Positions 16,453 through 25,390 of a stretch of 64,000 bases of DNA are shown here, in pieces. The DNA lies in contig JAFLBL010000006.1 in NCBI GenBank assembly GCA_017303855.1, positions 1 through 64,000 of the forward strand, in the 5' to 3' direction. The position numbers and the translations under genes are program-made. A model generated the notes under the pieces. That model searched no databases. It was not told the DNA's origin and saw only the letters and a list, made by a program, of their open reading frames with translations. This stretch comes from Chitinophagales bacterium (GTDB taxonomy: Bacteria; Bacteroidota; Bacteroidia; Chitinophagales; Chitinophagaceae). Each line of letters starts with the position of its first letter. The stretch's first letter is position 1.

Positions 16453-18294
16453 TCAAAAAAAGTTTATTCCTGCCGTCCAGCCAAACCAACCGGTAACACG
16501 GTTGCTGTATGTATGGAGTTTGTATCCGCCCGCCGGCAGCGCAAAACGATAACCGGGTACTGCAGTATGCTGATCGGAAATAAATAAGGCATAGGAAGGT
16601 CCGGCGTAGAAGGAAATGTATTTATTCAGTTTCACGTTGAGGTTCAGGTGAAATTTATTCAGGAGGTTTAAATAATCCCAGGTACCGCGGTAGAGGTAAT
16701 CGGAAGTAAGCTCGGGATTAATCGTCAGGGTACGGGCTTTATTCAGCCGCAACTCACTGCCCAAACCATAGCCGAAGGAATAGATTTTATCATTCTCCCG
16801 CGGACTGGCACCGGCCTGGAGTATGCTGTAGAATTTTGAGTTACCGGTTTTGAAAGCCACTGTTACATCCATGATTTCATTGCGGGAGATGCTGAGTTTA
16901 TGATACCCTTTCAGGATGATGTTAATGAGCCCGATACTGTATCCGTCTGAGGTATCGGCGATATTAATAACGCCGAACTGTACGCCTTTTAATTTTTTGG
17001 CATAATTAATTACACCGGCGATCTGCACGCCGTTCATTTCCCGGTTGCTGAAGTTGATTACCCCGGCCACCTGAACACCGGTCACTTTATTTTTGGCGAA
17101 ATTTGCCACACCCGCTGTCTGCCAGCCCTTCACACTATCCATTACATGGTTGTAAACACCGGCTACCTGTACGCCGGAAAAATTTCCTTTTACTATATTA
17201 TTGACCCCGGCGGCCTGGAAGGCATAGACTTTATTGAGTACGGTATTATTGACCCCGGCGATCTGCACACCGCGGGTAATGCCTCCCACCACATTGAATA
17301 CCCCGGCGGCCTGGAAGTATTTCACTTCTTTTTTATCAATATTAAACGCGCCCCCGATCTCTACACCATTTGTACCGGCTGTATAACCGCCGATGGCGTT
17401 CAGGGAGAATTTATTCACCACCTGTCCGCTCATTTGTCCGTGTGAACCGAGGCCGGGTACCAGCGATACCTGGAAGGGGCGGGTGGTAAAGAATTTTCCG
17501 AGGTTGATGGTTTGTATTTTTTGTTTGGTGGACAGCAGGAATCGTCCCATACCGGTCCGTTCCACTTTGGAAGAATCAGCAAATGAAAGCACTGGTTTTC
17601 TTGCGGCACTGTCCGTTTGATGATCTGTCTTTGCGGAATCGGGCGTTAAATAATCTTCCGGACTGATGGTAACCCGGTCATTTTCCTGCAGCAGCGGCAT
17701 CAGGGTGATACTGAGTTCCTGGCTGCGGCCAGGTTGTATCACCACAGAATTATCTTCATAAAACTCTTTGCTTACCGTAAGGGTGGCGGTGTTGCTTTTA
17801 CTGTTTTTCAGTTTTAGTTTAAAGAAACCGGATTCATTGGTGAGTGCTGAAGCCAGCATTTTTTTTTCATACACACTGGCATCGGGTATGGCGGCGTCCG
17901 ATTGTTCGTCGTACACAAATCCGCTTACGGTATAGATCTTGTCCTCTGGTTCGGCTTTTTTTGTGATCATCGTGAGGCGGATGGGGGCTTTGCGGATGAT
18001 TACATAGCTGCCGCTTTCGCGGAATTCAAAACTGTTATTAAATATGAGGCTGAGCACCTCCCTGACTGTTTTGTTGCGTATGCTGAGGCTGATCAGGCTG
18101 TCTTTCCGTACAATGGAGGAACTGTAGGAAAAATAACAATCGGTTTTATTGCTGATGATTTCGAGAACCTGGTCGAGCCGCTGGCGGTTAACCTCAAGGG
18201 AAAGTGTGCGGCTGAGTACCGTTTGTCCGTACAGGACCGGTACCGTACACAGCAACAGGATCAGCACTGCAAAAAGCTTTTTTCTCCGTATCAT
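16453..18294 (-). CDS. STN-domain protein with LA_2272-like surface repeats
   Basis: A 613-residue exported protein. Residues 1-23 are a signal peptide. Residues about 24-107 are a secretin/TonB short N-terminal (STN) domain (LDQVLEIISNKTDCYFSYSS, TVREVLSLIF). A carboxypeptidase regulatory-like domain follows (YTVSGFVYDEQSDAAIPDAS). Residues about 305-460 contain repeated units of the form GVQ-AGV-N (GVQIAGVNN, FQAAGVNN, VQVAGVYN, WQTAGVAN, VQVAGVIN, VQIAGVIN, VQFGVIN), as in LA_2272 surface-repeat proteins. The end looks like outer-membrane barrel strands. It probably works with the FecR protein and receptor as the signalling part. Confidence 0.85.
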   Translation of the reverse strand: MIRRKKLFAVLILLLCTVPVLYGQTVLSRTLSLEVNRQRLDQVLEIISNKTDCYFSYSSSIVRKDSLISLSIRNKTVREVLSLIFNNSFEFRESGSYVIIRKAPIRLTMITKKAEPEDKIYTVSGFVYDEQSDAAIPDASVYEKKMLASALTNESGFFKLKLKNSKSNTATLTVSKEFYEDNSVVIQPGRSQELSITLMPLLQENDRVTISPEDYLTPDSAKTDHQTDSAARKPVLSFADSSKVERTGMGRFLLSTKQKIQTINLGKFFTTRPFQVSLVPGLGSHGQMSGQVVNKFSLNAIGGYTAGTNGVEIGGAFNIDKKEVKYFQAAGVFNVVGGITRGVQIAGVNNTVLNKVYAFQAAGVNNIVKGNFSGVQVAGVYNHVMDSVKGWQTAGVANFAKNKVTGVQVAGVINFSNREMNGVQIAGVINYAKKLKGVQFGVINIADTSDGYSIGLINIILKGYHKLSISRNEIMDVTVAFKTGNSKFYSILQAGASPRENDKIYSFGYGLGSELRLNKARTLTINPELTSDYLYRGTWDYLNLLNKFHLNLNVKLNKYISFYAGPSYALFISDQHTAVPGYRFALPAGGYKLHTYSNRVTGWFGWTAGINFF

Positions 18295-18301
18295 GGCCTG
18301 G

Positions 18302-19231
18302 TTATTCTAAGATGATTTTTCCGTTTTCTTTGCGCACGGTCAGATTGAAAGTAAGGCGGATGACCTCGAGTACCTGGTCGAGGGATTCGTTGTAGAAGCT
18401 GGTATTCATCCGCAGGTCTTTCAGTTCTTCTTTGCCGAATACGATATTGGTTTTATAGGCTTCATTCAGCACCTGTACCAGTTTCCAGAGCGGTGTATCA
18501 TCGCATACAAATTCTTTGGTGCGGTAATAATTATGCAGCTTATCACTTACTTTTTCTTTGGCGGCTATTGCACCGGTAAAGGGCATGTTTATTTTTTCCC
18601 CGGCCTGCAGGGTTATTTTTTGCGAGTCACGGCTTACGATCACGGTGCCGGTTTCCACCAGTACTTCCACATAGTTGCTGTCTTCGCGTATATTAAAGGA
18701 CGTGCCGACAACGGTTACCCGGATGTCATTCACTGAAATGATAAAGGGTTTTGATTTATCGGGGGTGATATTGAAGAAGGCTTCCCCTTTTAAGGCTACG
18801 GATCTTGTCTTGCCTTTAAAAGCCGTCGGGTAATGCAGGGTGGATTGTTTGTTGAGTGTGATTTCAGAGCCATCGGCCAGTTTTTCAATAACTACGGTCT
18901 CACCGGCGGCCAGTGTTTTCTCCGCAGCGGGCCGGTTCCACCAGAAGAGTCCGATAGCGAGAATAATGACAGCCGCTGCGCTGATCGTTTTCACGTAAAA
19001 ACGTTTGAAGAGTGGTACTACGGGAGCGGGTATGGTATCGTTGTTTTTTATCCGGGCTTTGAATGAATTCCAGGCTTTGTTTTCATCCATGGTGGAAACG
19101 GCGGCCAGTTCACGGCTTTTGTCCCAGATCATTTTAAACTGGTTATAACGGGTCTGATTAGCCGGATCTTCAATCCATAATCTCACCCGTTCGGCCTCAT
19201 CGGGAGAGAGTTCACCCAGGAGGTAGCTCAC
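18302..19231 (-). CDS. FecR-family anti-sigma factor
   Basis: About 309 residues: N-terminal cytoplasmic anti-sigma segment (SYLLGELSPDEAERV), one membrane span (TISAAAVIILAIGLFWW, about 83-100), the periplasmic FecR domain (ADGSEITLNKQSTLHYPTAF, GEAFFNITPDKSKPFIIS, VVGTSFNIR) and a C-terminal DUF4974 domain. It would hold the ECF sigma factor inactive until signalled from the outer membrane. No ATG exists near the 5' end. The GTG at 19231 is the first standard start, yet the residues encoded just upstream (YHINDETL) look like family sequence, so a rarer start codon further upstream is possible. Confidence 0.9.
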   Translation of the reverse strand: MSYLLGELSPDEAERVRLWIEDPANQTRYNQFKMIWDKSRELAAVSTMDENKAWNSFKARIKNNDTIPAPVVPLFKRFYVKTISAAAVIILAIGLFWWNRPAAEKTLAAGETVVIEKLADGSEITLNKQSTLHYPTAFKGKTRSVALKGEAFFNITPDKSKPFIISVNDIRVTVVGTSFNIREDSNYVEVLVETGTVIVSRDSQKITLQAGEKINMPFTGAIAAKEKVSDKLHNYYRTKEFVCDDTPLWKLVQVLNEAYKTNIVFGKEELKDLRMNTSFYNESLDQVLEVIRLTFNLTVRKENGKIILE

Positions 19232-19274
19232 CAGCGTTTCATCATTAATATGGTAAAATTGTTTTTCCAGGGTA

Positions 19275-19838
19275 TTACAGGTTTAAATAAATGAAGAAGA
19301 AGGGTAAATAATCCACCAGTTTCAGGCGAAGGAGTTTGAGGGCCTTGCCCATATGGTTTTCCACGGTTTTCACGGAAATATTCAGTTTATCCGCGATTTC
19401 CCGGTATTTGAGTTCTTCAAAGCGGCTCAGCTGGAAGACGGTGCGGCATTGTTCCGGCAGTTCCTGCAGGGCTTCCCGGAATTGTTGTTCCAGTTCTCTG
19501 GACATGGGTTCAGTATTCACGGATTCATTTTTCATACGATGCGCAACATGGAGCTGGTGTCCGGCTTTTATTTTTTCATGTTTCAGGTAGTTAAGGCATT
19601 CGTTGTGTACCGCCCGGTAGAGATAGGCGGCCACGGAGCTGGAAAAGTTCAGGTTGCCGGCCCGTTCCCATAGTTTAAAAAACACCTGTTGCACGCGTTC
19701 TTCTGCTTCGACTTCATCGTTGAGTATGGTGCAGGCATATGCGTGCAGGCTTTTAAAGTGTTGTTTAAAAACCTGTTCGAATGCCGCTTCGTCCCTGGCG
19801 GCGAGCAGGGCTGTAATGGAGTGGTCCTGCAATTCCAT
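19275..19838 (-). CDS. ECF RNA polymerase sigma-70 factor (FecI-like)
   Basis: From the ATG at 19838, 187 residues. Region 2 (AFEQVFKQHFKSLHAYACTI, then ERVQQVFFKLWERAG) and region 4 (LPEQCRTVFQLSRFEELKYR, EIADKLNISVKTVENHMGKA) are complete. It belongs to the Bacteroidota-specific sigma-70 expansion found in front of FecR genes. It directs transcription of its own operon or of the TonB receptor genes when released. A TTG start at 19883 would add 15 residues and is less likely. Confidence 0.92.
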   Translation of the reverse strand: MELQDHSITALLAARDEAAFEQVFKQHFKSLHAYACTILNDEVEAEERVQQVFFKLWERAGNLNFSSSVAAYLYRAVHNECLNYLKHEKIKAGHQLHVAHRMKNESVNTEPMSRELEQQFREALQELPEQCRTVFQLSRFEELKYREIADKLNISVKTVENHMGKALKLLRLKLVDYLPFFFIYLNL

Positions 19839-19883
19839 GCTAAAAGTCCTGTATTCCGGTGCTATGAGTAAAGCTACGCCCAA

Positions 19884-20258
19884 AACCTGTTTAATTATAT
19901 AACAACCGGATGAGCGGGTACCCCTAGTGGGGAAATTAGCAAATTAGCCAGAATGCATCTTTTTGATACTGTAAGGATGTTTTGGTGGTGGTAAGCAAAA
20001 TGACCCCAATGATTCTCTGTCACCCCATCGGGATGCGCTGTCGGTTAATAACGGGTCTCACACATAGTCACATAGGATAATAGATTACACAGAATACAGT
20101 TGAACATTTTCGAAAATATCTTTCTGTCGCATTGTACTGTTTCTTTGTGTAAACCCACTTCTCTTTGCGGGAAAAAAACAATCCTCCTGCCCGGAAAATA
20201 ACTGGTAATTCAGGTTATTCTCCCTTGGCCTTTTTTAAAAGATGGCGGAATTTGAAGT
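19884..20258. other. Intergenic region, little recognisable
   Basis: This is the divergent space between the sigma-factor operon and the GIY-YIG gene. It holds two octamer units AAATTAGC (19933-19948) and a CACCCCATCGGGATG half-hairpin (20022-20036). The promoter of the sigma operon must lie here but no consensus box stands out. No gene is seen. Confidence 0.5.
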
Positions 20259-20609
20259 ATGCAAATGCCATTACCTTATTGTGTGTATATTCTTTTCAGT
20301 GAAAAGGATTACCTGCTTTATGTAGGCTTTACTGCCAACCTGAAGCGTCGGCTGGAAAGTCATCATGCCGGACTCACACGTATGACTGCACAGCGCCGGC
20401 CCCTGCGGCTGATCTTTTGTGAATATTACCCGTTCCGCACTGATGCGCTGTGCCGGGAGCAGTATTATAAATCGGAACCGGGCCGCAAAGCCATCCGGTA
20501 TATGCTGAGCAGTACGCTGAAGAAGTTAAACGCAAATAAGGCGGAATTTAAAGCAGAGATTATTTATGAGGAAACGATTTTTCTGGAGACGGAGAAGGAA
20601 GAGTGGTGA
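20259..20609 (+). CDS. GIY-YIG nuclease-domain protein
   Basis: A 116-residue single-domain protein. The variant GIY-YIG core is VYI (residues 9-11) and YVG (21-23), followed by the catalytic arginine region NLKRRLESHHAG and the RRPLRLIFCEYY strand. The C-terminal REQYYKSEPGRKAIRYM segment contains the expected glutamate, Lys and Gly-Arg-Lys. Stand-alone proteins of this size (UPF0213/YhbQ-like) are numerous in Bacteroidota genomes; they are presumed DNA endonucleases of unknown cellular role. An in-frame ATG at 20265 is an alternative start. A tandem repeat array begins 45 bp downstream. Confidence 0.88.
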   Translation: MQMPLPYCVYILFSEKDYLLYVGFTANLKRRLESHHAGLTRMTAQRRPLRLIFCEYYPFRTDALCREQYYKSEPGRKAIRYMLSSTLKKLNANKAEFKAEIIYEETIFLETEKEEW

Positions 20610-20654
20610 AGAGGTTTAATGGGATGAAAAATCTGTAAAGCAGTACTTTCTATA

Positions 20655-20888
20655 CCAACAAAGCACCCCTACGGGGTGAGGAGAGGCATCTGGGGTTACT
20701 TTTACCGACAAAGCACCCCGATGGGGTGACAGGGGATAGTTCTTACATGATGTTACCGACAGAGCACACCGATGGGGTGACAGGGGATAGTTCGTACATG
20801 ATGTTACCGACAGAGCACTCCGATGGGGTGACAGGGGATAGTTCGTACATGATGTTACCGACAGAGCACACCGATGGGGTGATCGAAT
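20655..20888. repeat. 51-bp tandem repeat array, about 4.5 copies
   Basis: Unit starts are at about 20655 (degenerate), 20705, 20756, 20807 and 20858 (partial), the last four exactly 51 bp apart. Each unit carries a hairpin CACCCC-N3-GGGGTG or a degraded form of it. Because 51 is a multiple of three, frames stay open on both strands across the array, which creates false ORFs. Confidence 0.92.
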
Positions 20889-20890
20889 AT

Positions 20891-20961
20891 ATCTCAACAA
20901 CTCAACAACCCAACGCCTCAACCCTCAACACCTCAACACCTCAACATCTCAACACCTCAAC
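20891..20961 (-). repeat. Octamer array (ACCTCAAC type), about 9 units
   Basis: Units ATCTCAAC, AACTCAAC, AACCCAAC, GCCTCAAC, then (after one 7-bp unit) ACCTCAAC repeats. The stop codon of the 1430-aa gene (20957-20959, minus strand) lies inside the array, so its last residues (Phe-Glu-Gly) sit at the array edge. Confidence 0.9.
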
Positions 20962-23900
20962 CCTCAAACACTTCCATAAACACCAGTTTCTCTCCCACTG
21001 AATCCGGGGCTTTGCCCTGGATATTCGGTGCGATAAGCAGGGGATCGGTCGGGTGGAGCTCATATTCACGAACGACGGCCCGGTATGGCTGATTCGGAGC
21101 CAGCCCGGTGAGCCGGATTGTTTCGTTGAAATTAATAGTGCCGTTACCAACCTGGCGGGCATCGAGATTATAATCCCGGCTGAGTACTATGGATTGCTCA
21201 CCGGGAACATCCACGCCGATAAAGGCTTCACCGGTTTTGGGCACCAGGGCTTTCTCAATGGTAATATTAATACGCACACGGCCACCGGCTTTAAAGGCGG
21301 CCGGTCCTTCCAGTTTTATGGTAATGCCACCCGCAACCGGTTCAAAGCTGATCAGCCGCAATGGAACCTGCTGTATCCAGTCGGCCTGCACGGCACCACT
21401 CAGGCAACAATCCAGTCCGTTCTCCCGCAAGGAGTTTTTCTGATAGCGCGCGAGGGATAAACGCACAAAGGGGAAATAAGCCGTTCCTGCATCTACCCGG
21501 ATATCCGCATAATATAATTGCTTGTCCTTGTCGAAAAAGACTTTATAGGCCGCTACCTGTACAGGCACGTCTTCCTCCGCCAGTTTAACCGTATCATAGA
21601 TTACATCCGTGCCCACTAAATGATTCTTCCGGGGATAATTGCTGTAACCATTGGGGAAAGGTGCCGTTTCAAATACGGGATCGAGTCCCCAGACCGTACA
21701 GAATTTTTTATAGACAGGATGACGTTCCGGTTCAATTCCGTCCGGCGGAAGAATCACGGCTATACGTTCATCATCTCCACTGCTGTACCAGGGGCGGCGC
21801 ATATAAACCCGTATGGTGCCATTGCGTACGTTTACCGGATTGCGTTCACGACGCGGTGATCTGGCCCAGATAAAGCCCGGTACCACATACTCCAGCACCG
21901 GTACCGATGGACGGGCGGTATTGAGAATATCCAGTTCCAGTATATCTCCGTCCCGGCCAAGTGGCAATGTCTCTCCTTTTATACGGGCCGTATCAATAAT
22001 GCCGGTAAAATATTCACGGAAACGGGTAGTCGCAGATGGCAGGTAACTCACCCGGCGGTACCTGGTATCCGCGAAATGATGCGTCACCGGTGGCAGCCAG
22101 TCTGCTTTCGCATTCACGGTCTTTTCCGTTTTAAGCAGTTCCAGCATATTATCATTGTAGATAACCGGGATGGTTTCCACATGGGTCTGGAAGGGTTGCT
22201 GTACCGGTTCGGGTTTGGATAAATCATCTATCCATTCGGTCCAGCTGGCACTGAGATCCAGTTTTTCAGTACTGGCTCCATGTACTTTTATCGCGGAGAA
22301 AATAGTAGCCGTGCCATCATTGAATTCGCGTTCCACCCGGGTGAAAGCCTGTGTCATTACCGGTTTTTCCAGCGGTTGCTGAACGGCATGTACAAGCCGG
22401 ATCTTCCGCCAGGGACTGAACATCCAGTGCTGTCCCTTATTGGCCGTTTCTCTTACTTTCACGCCATTGGGACCTGCCTGTAACCTGGGCATTAAAGCGG
22501 AATAACGTTCCAGTGCTTCCGGTGCCCAGAAGCTGGCATAACTGATTTCCACAATTGCGGCCTTGGGCAACTGAATGGTAAAGACCCTGTCTTTCCAGAA
22601 GGGCTCTCCATTCCCTTCCACCAGTTTAATTTTTACTGAACGGGGATTTTTCCATTGGTCATTGCTGAATTTTTTACCGGCCACGCCGTCTGTTACTTCC
22701 TCATCAAAATGGAAACTGAACTTACGGGTCTGTCCTTTTTTCCAGGCTGTTTCAAAACTGGTATTGGAGCGCATGGTAAAGACTACGCCTGCGGCCATCG
22801 GATCTGCGAGATAATCGATATCCACCTGGCCGGTTTCCACGGGGATCTGTACGGCTTTTGTCTTGCCATCGTCTTTGTATTCCTTATCGCGGCTGGTGAT
22901 AAACGCGTATGCTTCTTTAGCTTTTACCGGATCAGTCATGGCTTCATCAAACATACCATGTACTTCCGCCAGTTGCTGTGATCCGCGGGGTGCGGTGAGA
23001 AAACGCACGGCTTCATGATGATATTTAAGCGTGCCTTTTGCCGTACCATCCACCACTACGGTGGTAACATTGTTTTCTTCATACCTCCGGGTATCAATTC
23101 CTTCATTACTCCGGATCACCATGTGTTGCAGGGATTCACCATCGCGGTCGCGGATCATTTTTTTATCACCACCCGTTATTTCATCACCCTGTAATAATAC
23201 GGGTGAACTGAGTGGTTCAAAGCGGCGGTATTCAATATTGGTGCGGACACACTGCGCATTGTTTTCCGGCATTGTATCATGCGGAACGCCATTGCCTGCA
23301 ATATCCACGGTACGGACTTTGATCCGGTATTTTTTTCCGAAACGTAAACGTGGCAACGATTTCGGAGCGGGTTTGATATCCACCTGCAGGCGGAAAGGGG
23401 TTTCCTTATCCAGCTGGTACTTTTTCTTTTCGTCATCATCTGAACTTACTTCAGGGCCTGAATTATTGATCCCTTTGCCTACACGCGGAACAGACAAACT
23501 CCAGCCTTCCCAGCGGGCCATTACTTCATTCAGTTTTTTCTCATCGCCATCTTCATCATCTTCAGTCAGGGCTAACTGGATACATCCTTCATCAATTTCA
23601 TCTGCAGCGTCAAGCGGAATCGGTATCGCCGGCAGATTGACCGGCGCAAAGGCATAATTCATTTTCCGTTTGTGCAGGGAGTACCAGGTATCGGGTTTGT
23701 CTTCGTAAGCAATATCGAGGCGATAACCGAATACCAGGTCATCGGCATACAGAAACTCGGTGGGAACCGGTATCATTTCCCGCTGGGCAAATGTGGCATT
23801 GAAGACCTGCATACGCGCCGCCGGAATCTGTTTTTTCACGAGACCGGTTTTGAGTTTTGCAGGAGAAGGTTTTGCCGGATCACCCGTAACAGCAGGTGGA

Positions 23901-25249
23901 GTGGTTTGCGTTTTTGCTGCCACGGTATTTAAAAGGGCCTGGTTGTTGAGAATAGCGGTGGCGGCAAATGTGATTTTTGTCAGGTCCACACTGCGTACAA
24001 ATTTCTGTAAAATGGTTTCGGCGAGTCCGTTTTTCAGGATACCGATTCCCGCACTGCGCAGGGAAGGCAGTCCTTCTTCGGGATCATCATCATCGTCATC
24101 ATCATCTGCCGGGGCCTGATTCAGATTGCTGACCTTACCGGCGTTGAAGAGCATGATATTTTTATTCCGTTTGAATTTATTGACCGGACGAATATAATTA
24201 CTGCGTTCCACCAGTTTCTTACCAAAGTTCAGGTTAACGGTATCCACATGACTGGACAGTTTCATCGCGGCCCCATCGGTATCAATCTGTACTACTTCAA
24301 AACCGGGGGTGCCGATAGTGAGGTATCCTTTATCGATATAACTGCCGGCTTTGGGAGCGGCATAAAATCCTTTTCCGGTAAATAAAAAGGCGGTGGCGGG
24401 GCTGGACAAAGTGGCTTCATTTTCCAAACCAAGATTTGCGGGCAGTATCCGTACGGTGCCAGAAGCGGTGGGAGGTGGTGCTGCCAGTTCAAAATCAATC
24501 ACCAGTCCCAGTTTCCGCATAATAACCGGGTAAGACGTGAGAATGGATAACATATCATGATACTCAAACTCCGGTTTGGCAATGGGTTTGATCTCGCGTA
24601 ATTTATTGGTATCGGCTTTCAGGTGAAAATTATGGAACTGACCAAAGTCGGTTTTAGGACTGGCCGCGGCATTGAAGCCGATTGCTTTTTTGGTACGCAG
24701 GGTATCCCGGGTGGACTTAGCGGCCACATTGCCCTTGATCACAAAATCGTTCAGCACCGCTGTTTTGGCATTGCCGGTAAGGGGTTTGGTGTTTTTTACC
24801 TGTACAGCGGATACTTCATTCAGTTTGGTAAACTGGTTGGTGAAAAAAGCGGCGGTGGGCAATTCATCCGTTTTCAGATTCCCCACTTCTTTATAGGTAT
24901 CCAGTATAAAATTATGGATATGCAGGGCCGGATAGGATTTGATGATAAATTTTGAAATATCCGGCAGGGCAAAGGTTTTCACTTGTATATCCCCGTGAAA
25001 AAGTTGTTTGTACAGTTCCGGATTCCATTTTGTGGTAACGGGTTCCGCGGCAACCGGTTTATTGCTGTCCCACTGAATAAAGAAATCGGCTTCGTCCAGC
25101 TTTTCCATCCATTTCAGTATATCCGGAAAATCCGAGAGTTTGGTCCGCTGTCCGGCATCGAGCTGTATACTGATAAAGCAGGAGAGCATCCACTTGTTGC
25201 GGGTCTGGTCTTTCCAGGGGGAGGTGGTGAAGATTAGTTTCTGGGACAT
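20957..25249 (-). CDS. Giant protein of unknown function (1430 aa)
   Basis: A 1430-residue protein without signal peptide or membrane spans, starting MSQKLIFTTSPWK. Visible features are a seven/eight-aspartate run (about residues 380-388), a second acidic stretch EDDEDGDEKK (about 563), a fibronectin-like strand pair FGKKYRIKVRTVDIAGNG followed by RFEPLSSPVLL, a GESLQHMVIRSNEG segment, and a long beta-rich C-terminal half with Pro-rich loops. The combination resembles large uncharacterised proteins I associate with several phyla, but I cannot name a family. It lies 141 bp downstream of the 1161-aa gene on the same strand, so the two form a probable pair. Confidence 0.8.
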   Translation of the reverse strand: MSQKLIFTTSPWKDQTRNKWMLSCFISIQLDAGQRTKLSDFPDILKWMEKLDEADFFIQWDSNKPVAAEPVTTKWNPELYKQLFHGDIQVKTFALPDISKFIIKSYPALHIHNFILDTYKEVGNLKTDELPTAAFFTNQFTKLNEVSAVQVKNTKPLTGNAKTAVLNDFVIKGNVAAKSTRDTLRTKKAIGFNAAASPKTDFGQFHNFHLKADTNKLREIKPIAKPEFEYHDMLSILTSYPVIMRKLGLVIDFELAAPPPTASGTVRILPANLGLENEATLSSPATAFLFTGKGFYAAPKAGSYIDKGYLTIGTPGFEVVQIDTDGAAMKLSSHVDTVNLNFGKKLVERSNYIRPVNKFKRNKNIMLFNAGKVSNLNQAPADDDDDDDDPEEGLPSLRSAGIGILKNGLAETILQKFVRSVDLTKITFAATAILNNQALLNTVAAKTQTTPPAVTGDPAKPSPAKLKTGLVKKQIPAARMQVFNATFAQREMIPVPTEFLYADDLVFGYRLDIAYEDKPDTWYSLHKRKMNYAFAPVNLPAIPIPLDAADEIDEGCIQLALTEDDEDGDEKKLNEVMARWEGWSLSVPRVGKGINNSGPEVSSDDDEKKKYQLDKETPFRLQVDIKPAPKSLPRLRFGKKYRIKVRTVDIAGNGVPHDTMPENNAQCVRTNIEYRRFEPLSSPVLLQGDEITGGDKKMIRDRDGESLQHMVIRSNEGIDTRRYEENNVTTVVVDGTAKGTLKYHHEAVRFLTAPRGSQQLAEVHGMFDEAMTDPVKAKEAYAFITSRDKEYKDDGKTKAVQIPVETGQVDIDYLADPMAAGVVFTMRSNTSFETAWKKGQTRKFSFHFDEEVTDGVAGKKFSNDQWKNPRSVKIKLVEGNGEPFWKDRVFTIQLPKAAIVEISYASFWAPEALERYSALMPRLQAGPNGVKVRETANKGQHWMFSPWRKIRLVHAVQQPLEKPVMTQAFTRVEREFNDGTATIFSAIKVHGASTEKLDLSASWTEWIDDLSKPEPVQQPFQTHVETIPVIYNDNMLELLKTEKTVNAKADWLPPVTHHFADTRYRRVSYLPSATTRFREYFTGIIDTARIKGETLPLGRDGDILELDILNTARPSVPVLEYVVPGFIWARSPRRERNPVNVRNGTIRVYMRRPWYSSGDDERIAVILPPDGIEPERHPVYKKFCTVWGLDPVFETAPFPNGYSNYPRKNHLVGTDVIYDTVKLAEEDVPVQVAAYKVFFDKDKQLYYADIRVDAGTAYFPFVRLSLARYQKNSLRENGLDCCLSGAVQADWIQQVPLRLISFEPVAGGITIKLEGPAAFKAGGRVRINITIEKALVPKTGEAFIGVDVPGEQSIVLSRDYNLDARQVGNGTINFNETIRLTGLAPNQPYRAVVREYELHPTDPLLIAPNIQGKAPDSVGEKLVFMEVFEG

Positions 25250-25256
25250 GGAGAGA

Positions 25257-25288
25257 AGTTGATAGGTTGAAAAGTTGAAAAGTTTTTA
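25257..25288. repeat. Octamer array (AGTTGAAA type)x4
   Basis: Units AGTTGATA, GGTTGAAA, AGTTGAAA and AGTTTTTA in 8-bp phase, beginning 8 bp upstream of the start codon of the 1430-aa gene. The same unit family occurs at 47969-48000. Confidence 0.75.
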
Positions 25289-25303
25289 TGGTTTCGCATT
25301 ACG

Positions 25304-25390
25304 TCATGGTTCGGCAAGCTCACCATGACACCGGGCTGTTGTAGTCACCCTGAGCCTGCCTACCGGACAGGCAGGCTTGCCGAAGGGTGA
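25304..25390. repeat. Two related hairpins, one with a nested palindrome
   Basis: The first hairpin (25304-25330) has arms GTCATGGT/ACCATGAC around the core TCGGCAAGCTC. The second (about 25337-25390) has arms TCACCCT/AGGGTGA around the reverse complement of that core, but split by a CCTGCC...GGCAGG palindrome of about 20 bp (25350-25369) inserted between GAGC and TTGCCGA. It ends one base before the stop codon of the 1161-aa gene. Confidence 0.75.

Noticed and set aside
20655..20888. CRISPR-like reading of the 51-bp array
   Set aside because: The whole 51-bp unit is repeated, not alternated with unique spacers, and no cas genes are nearby.
20616..20921. Minus-strand open frame across the 51-bp array with repeating SPHRCALSVTSC units
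   Set aside because: It is created by a tandem repeat whose unit length is a multiple of three; the opposite strand is also open for the same reason. No real protein features.
20726..21001. Plus-strand open frame with repeating GDSSYMMLPTEH units
   Set aside because: It is the same 51-bp array read on the other strand, running into the octamer array and antisense to the 1430-aa gene.
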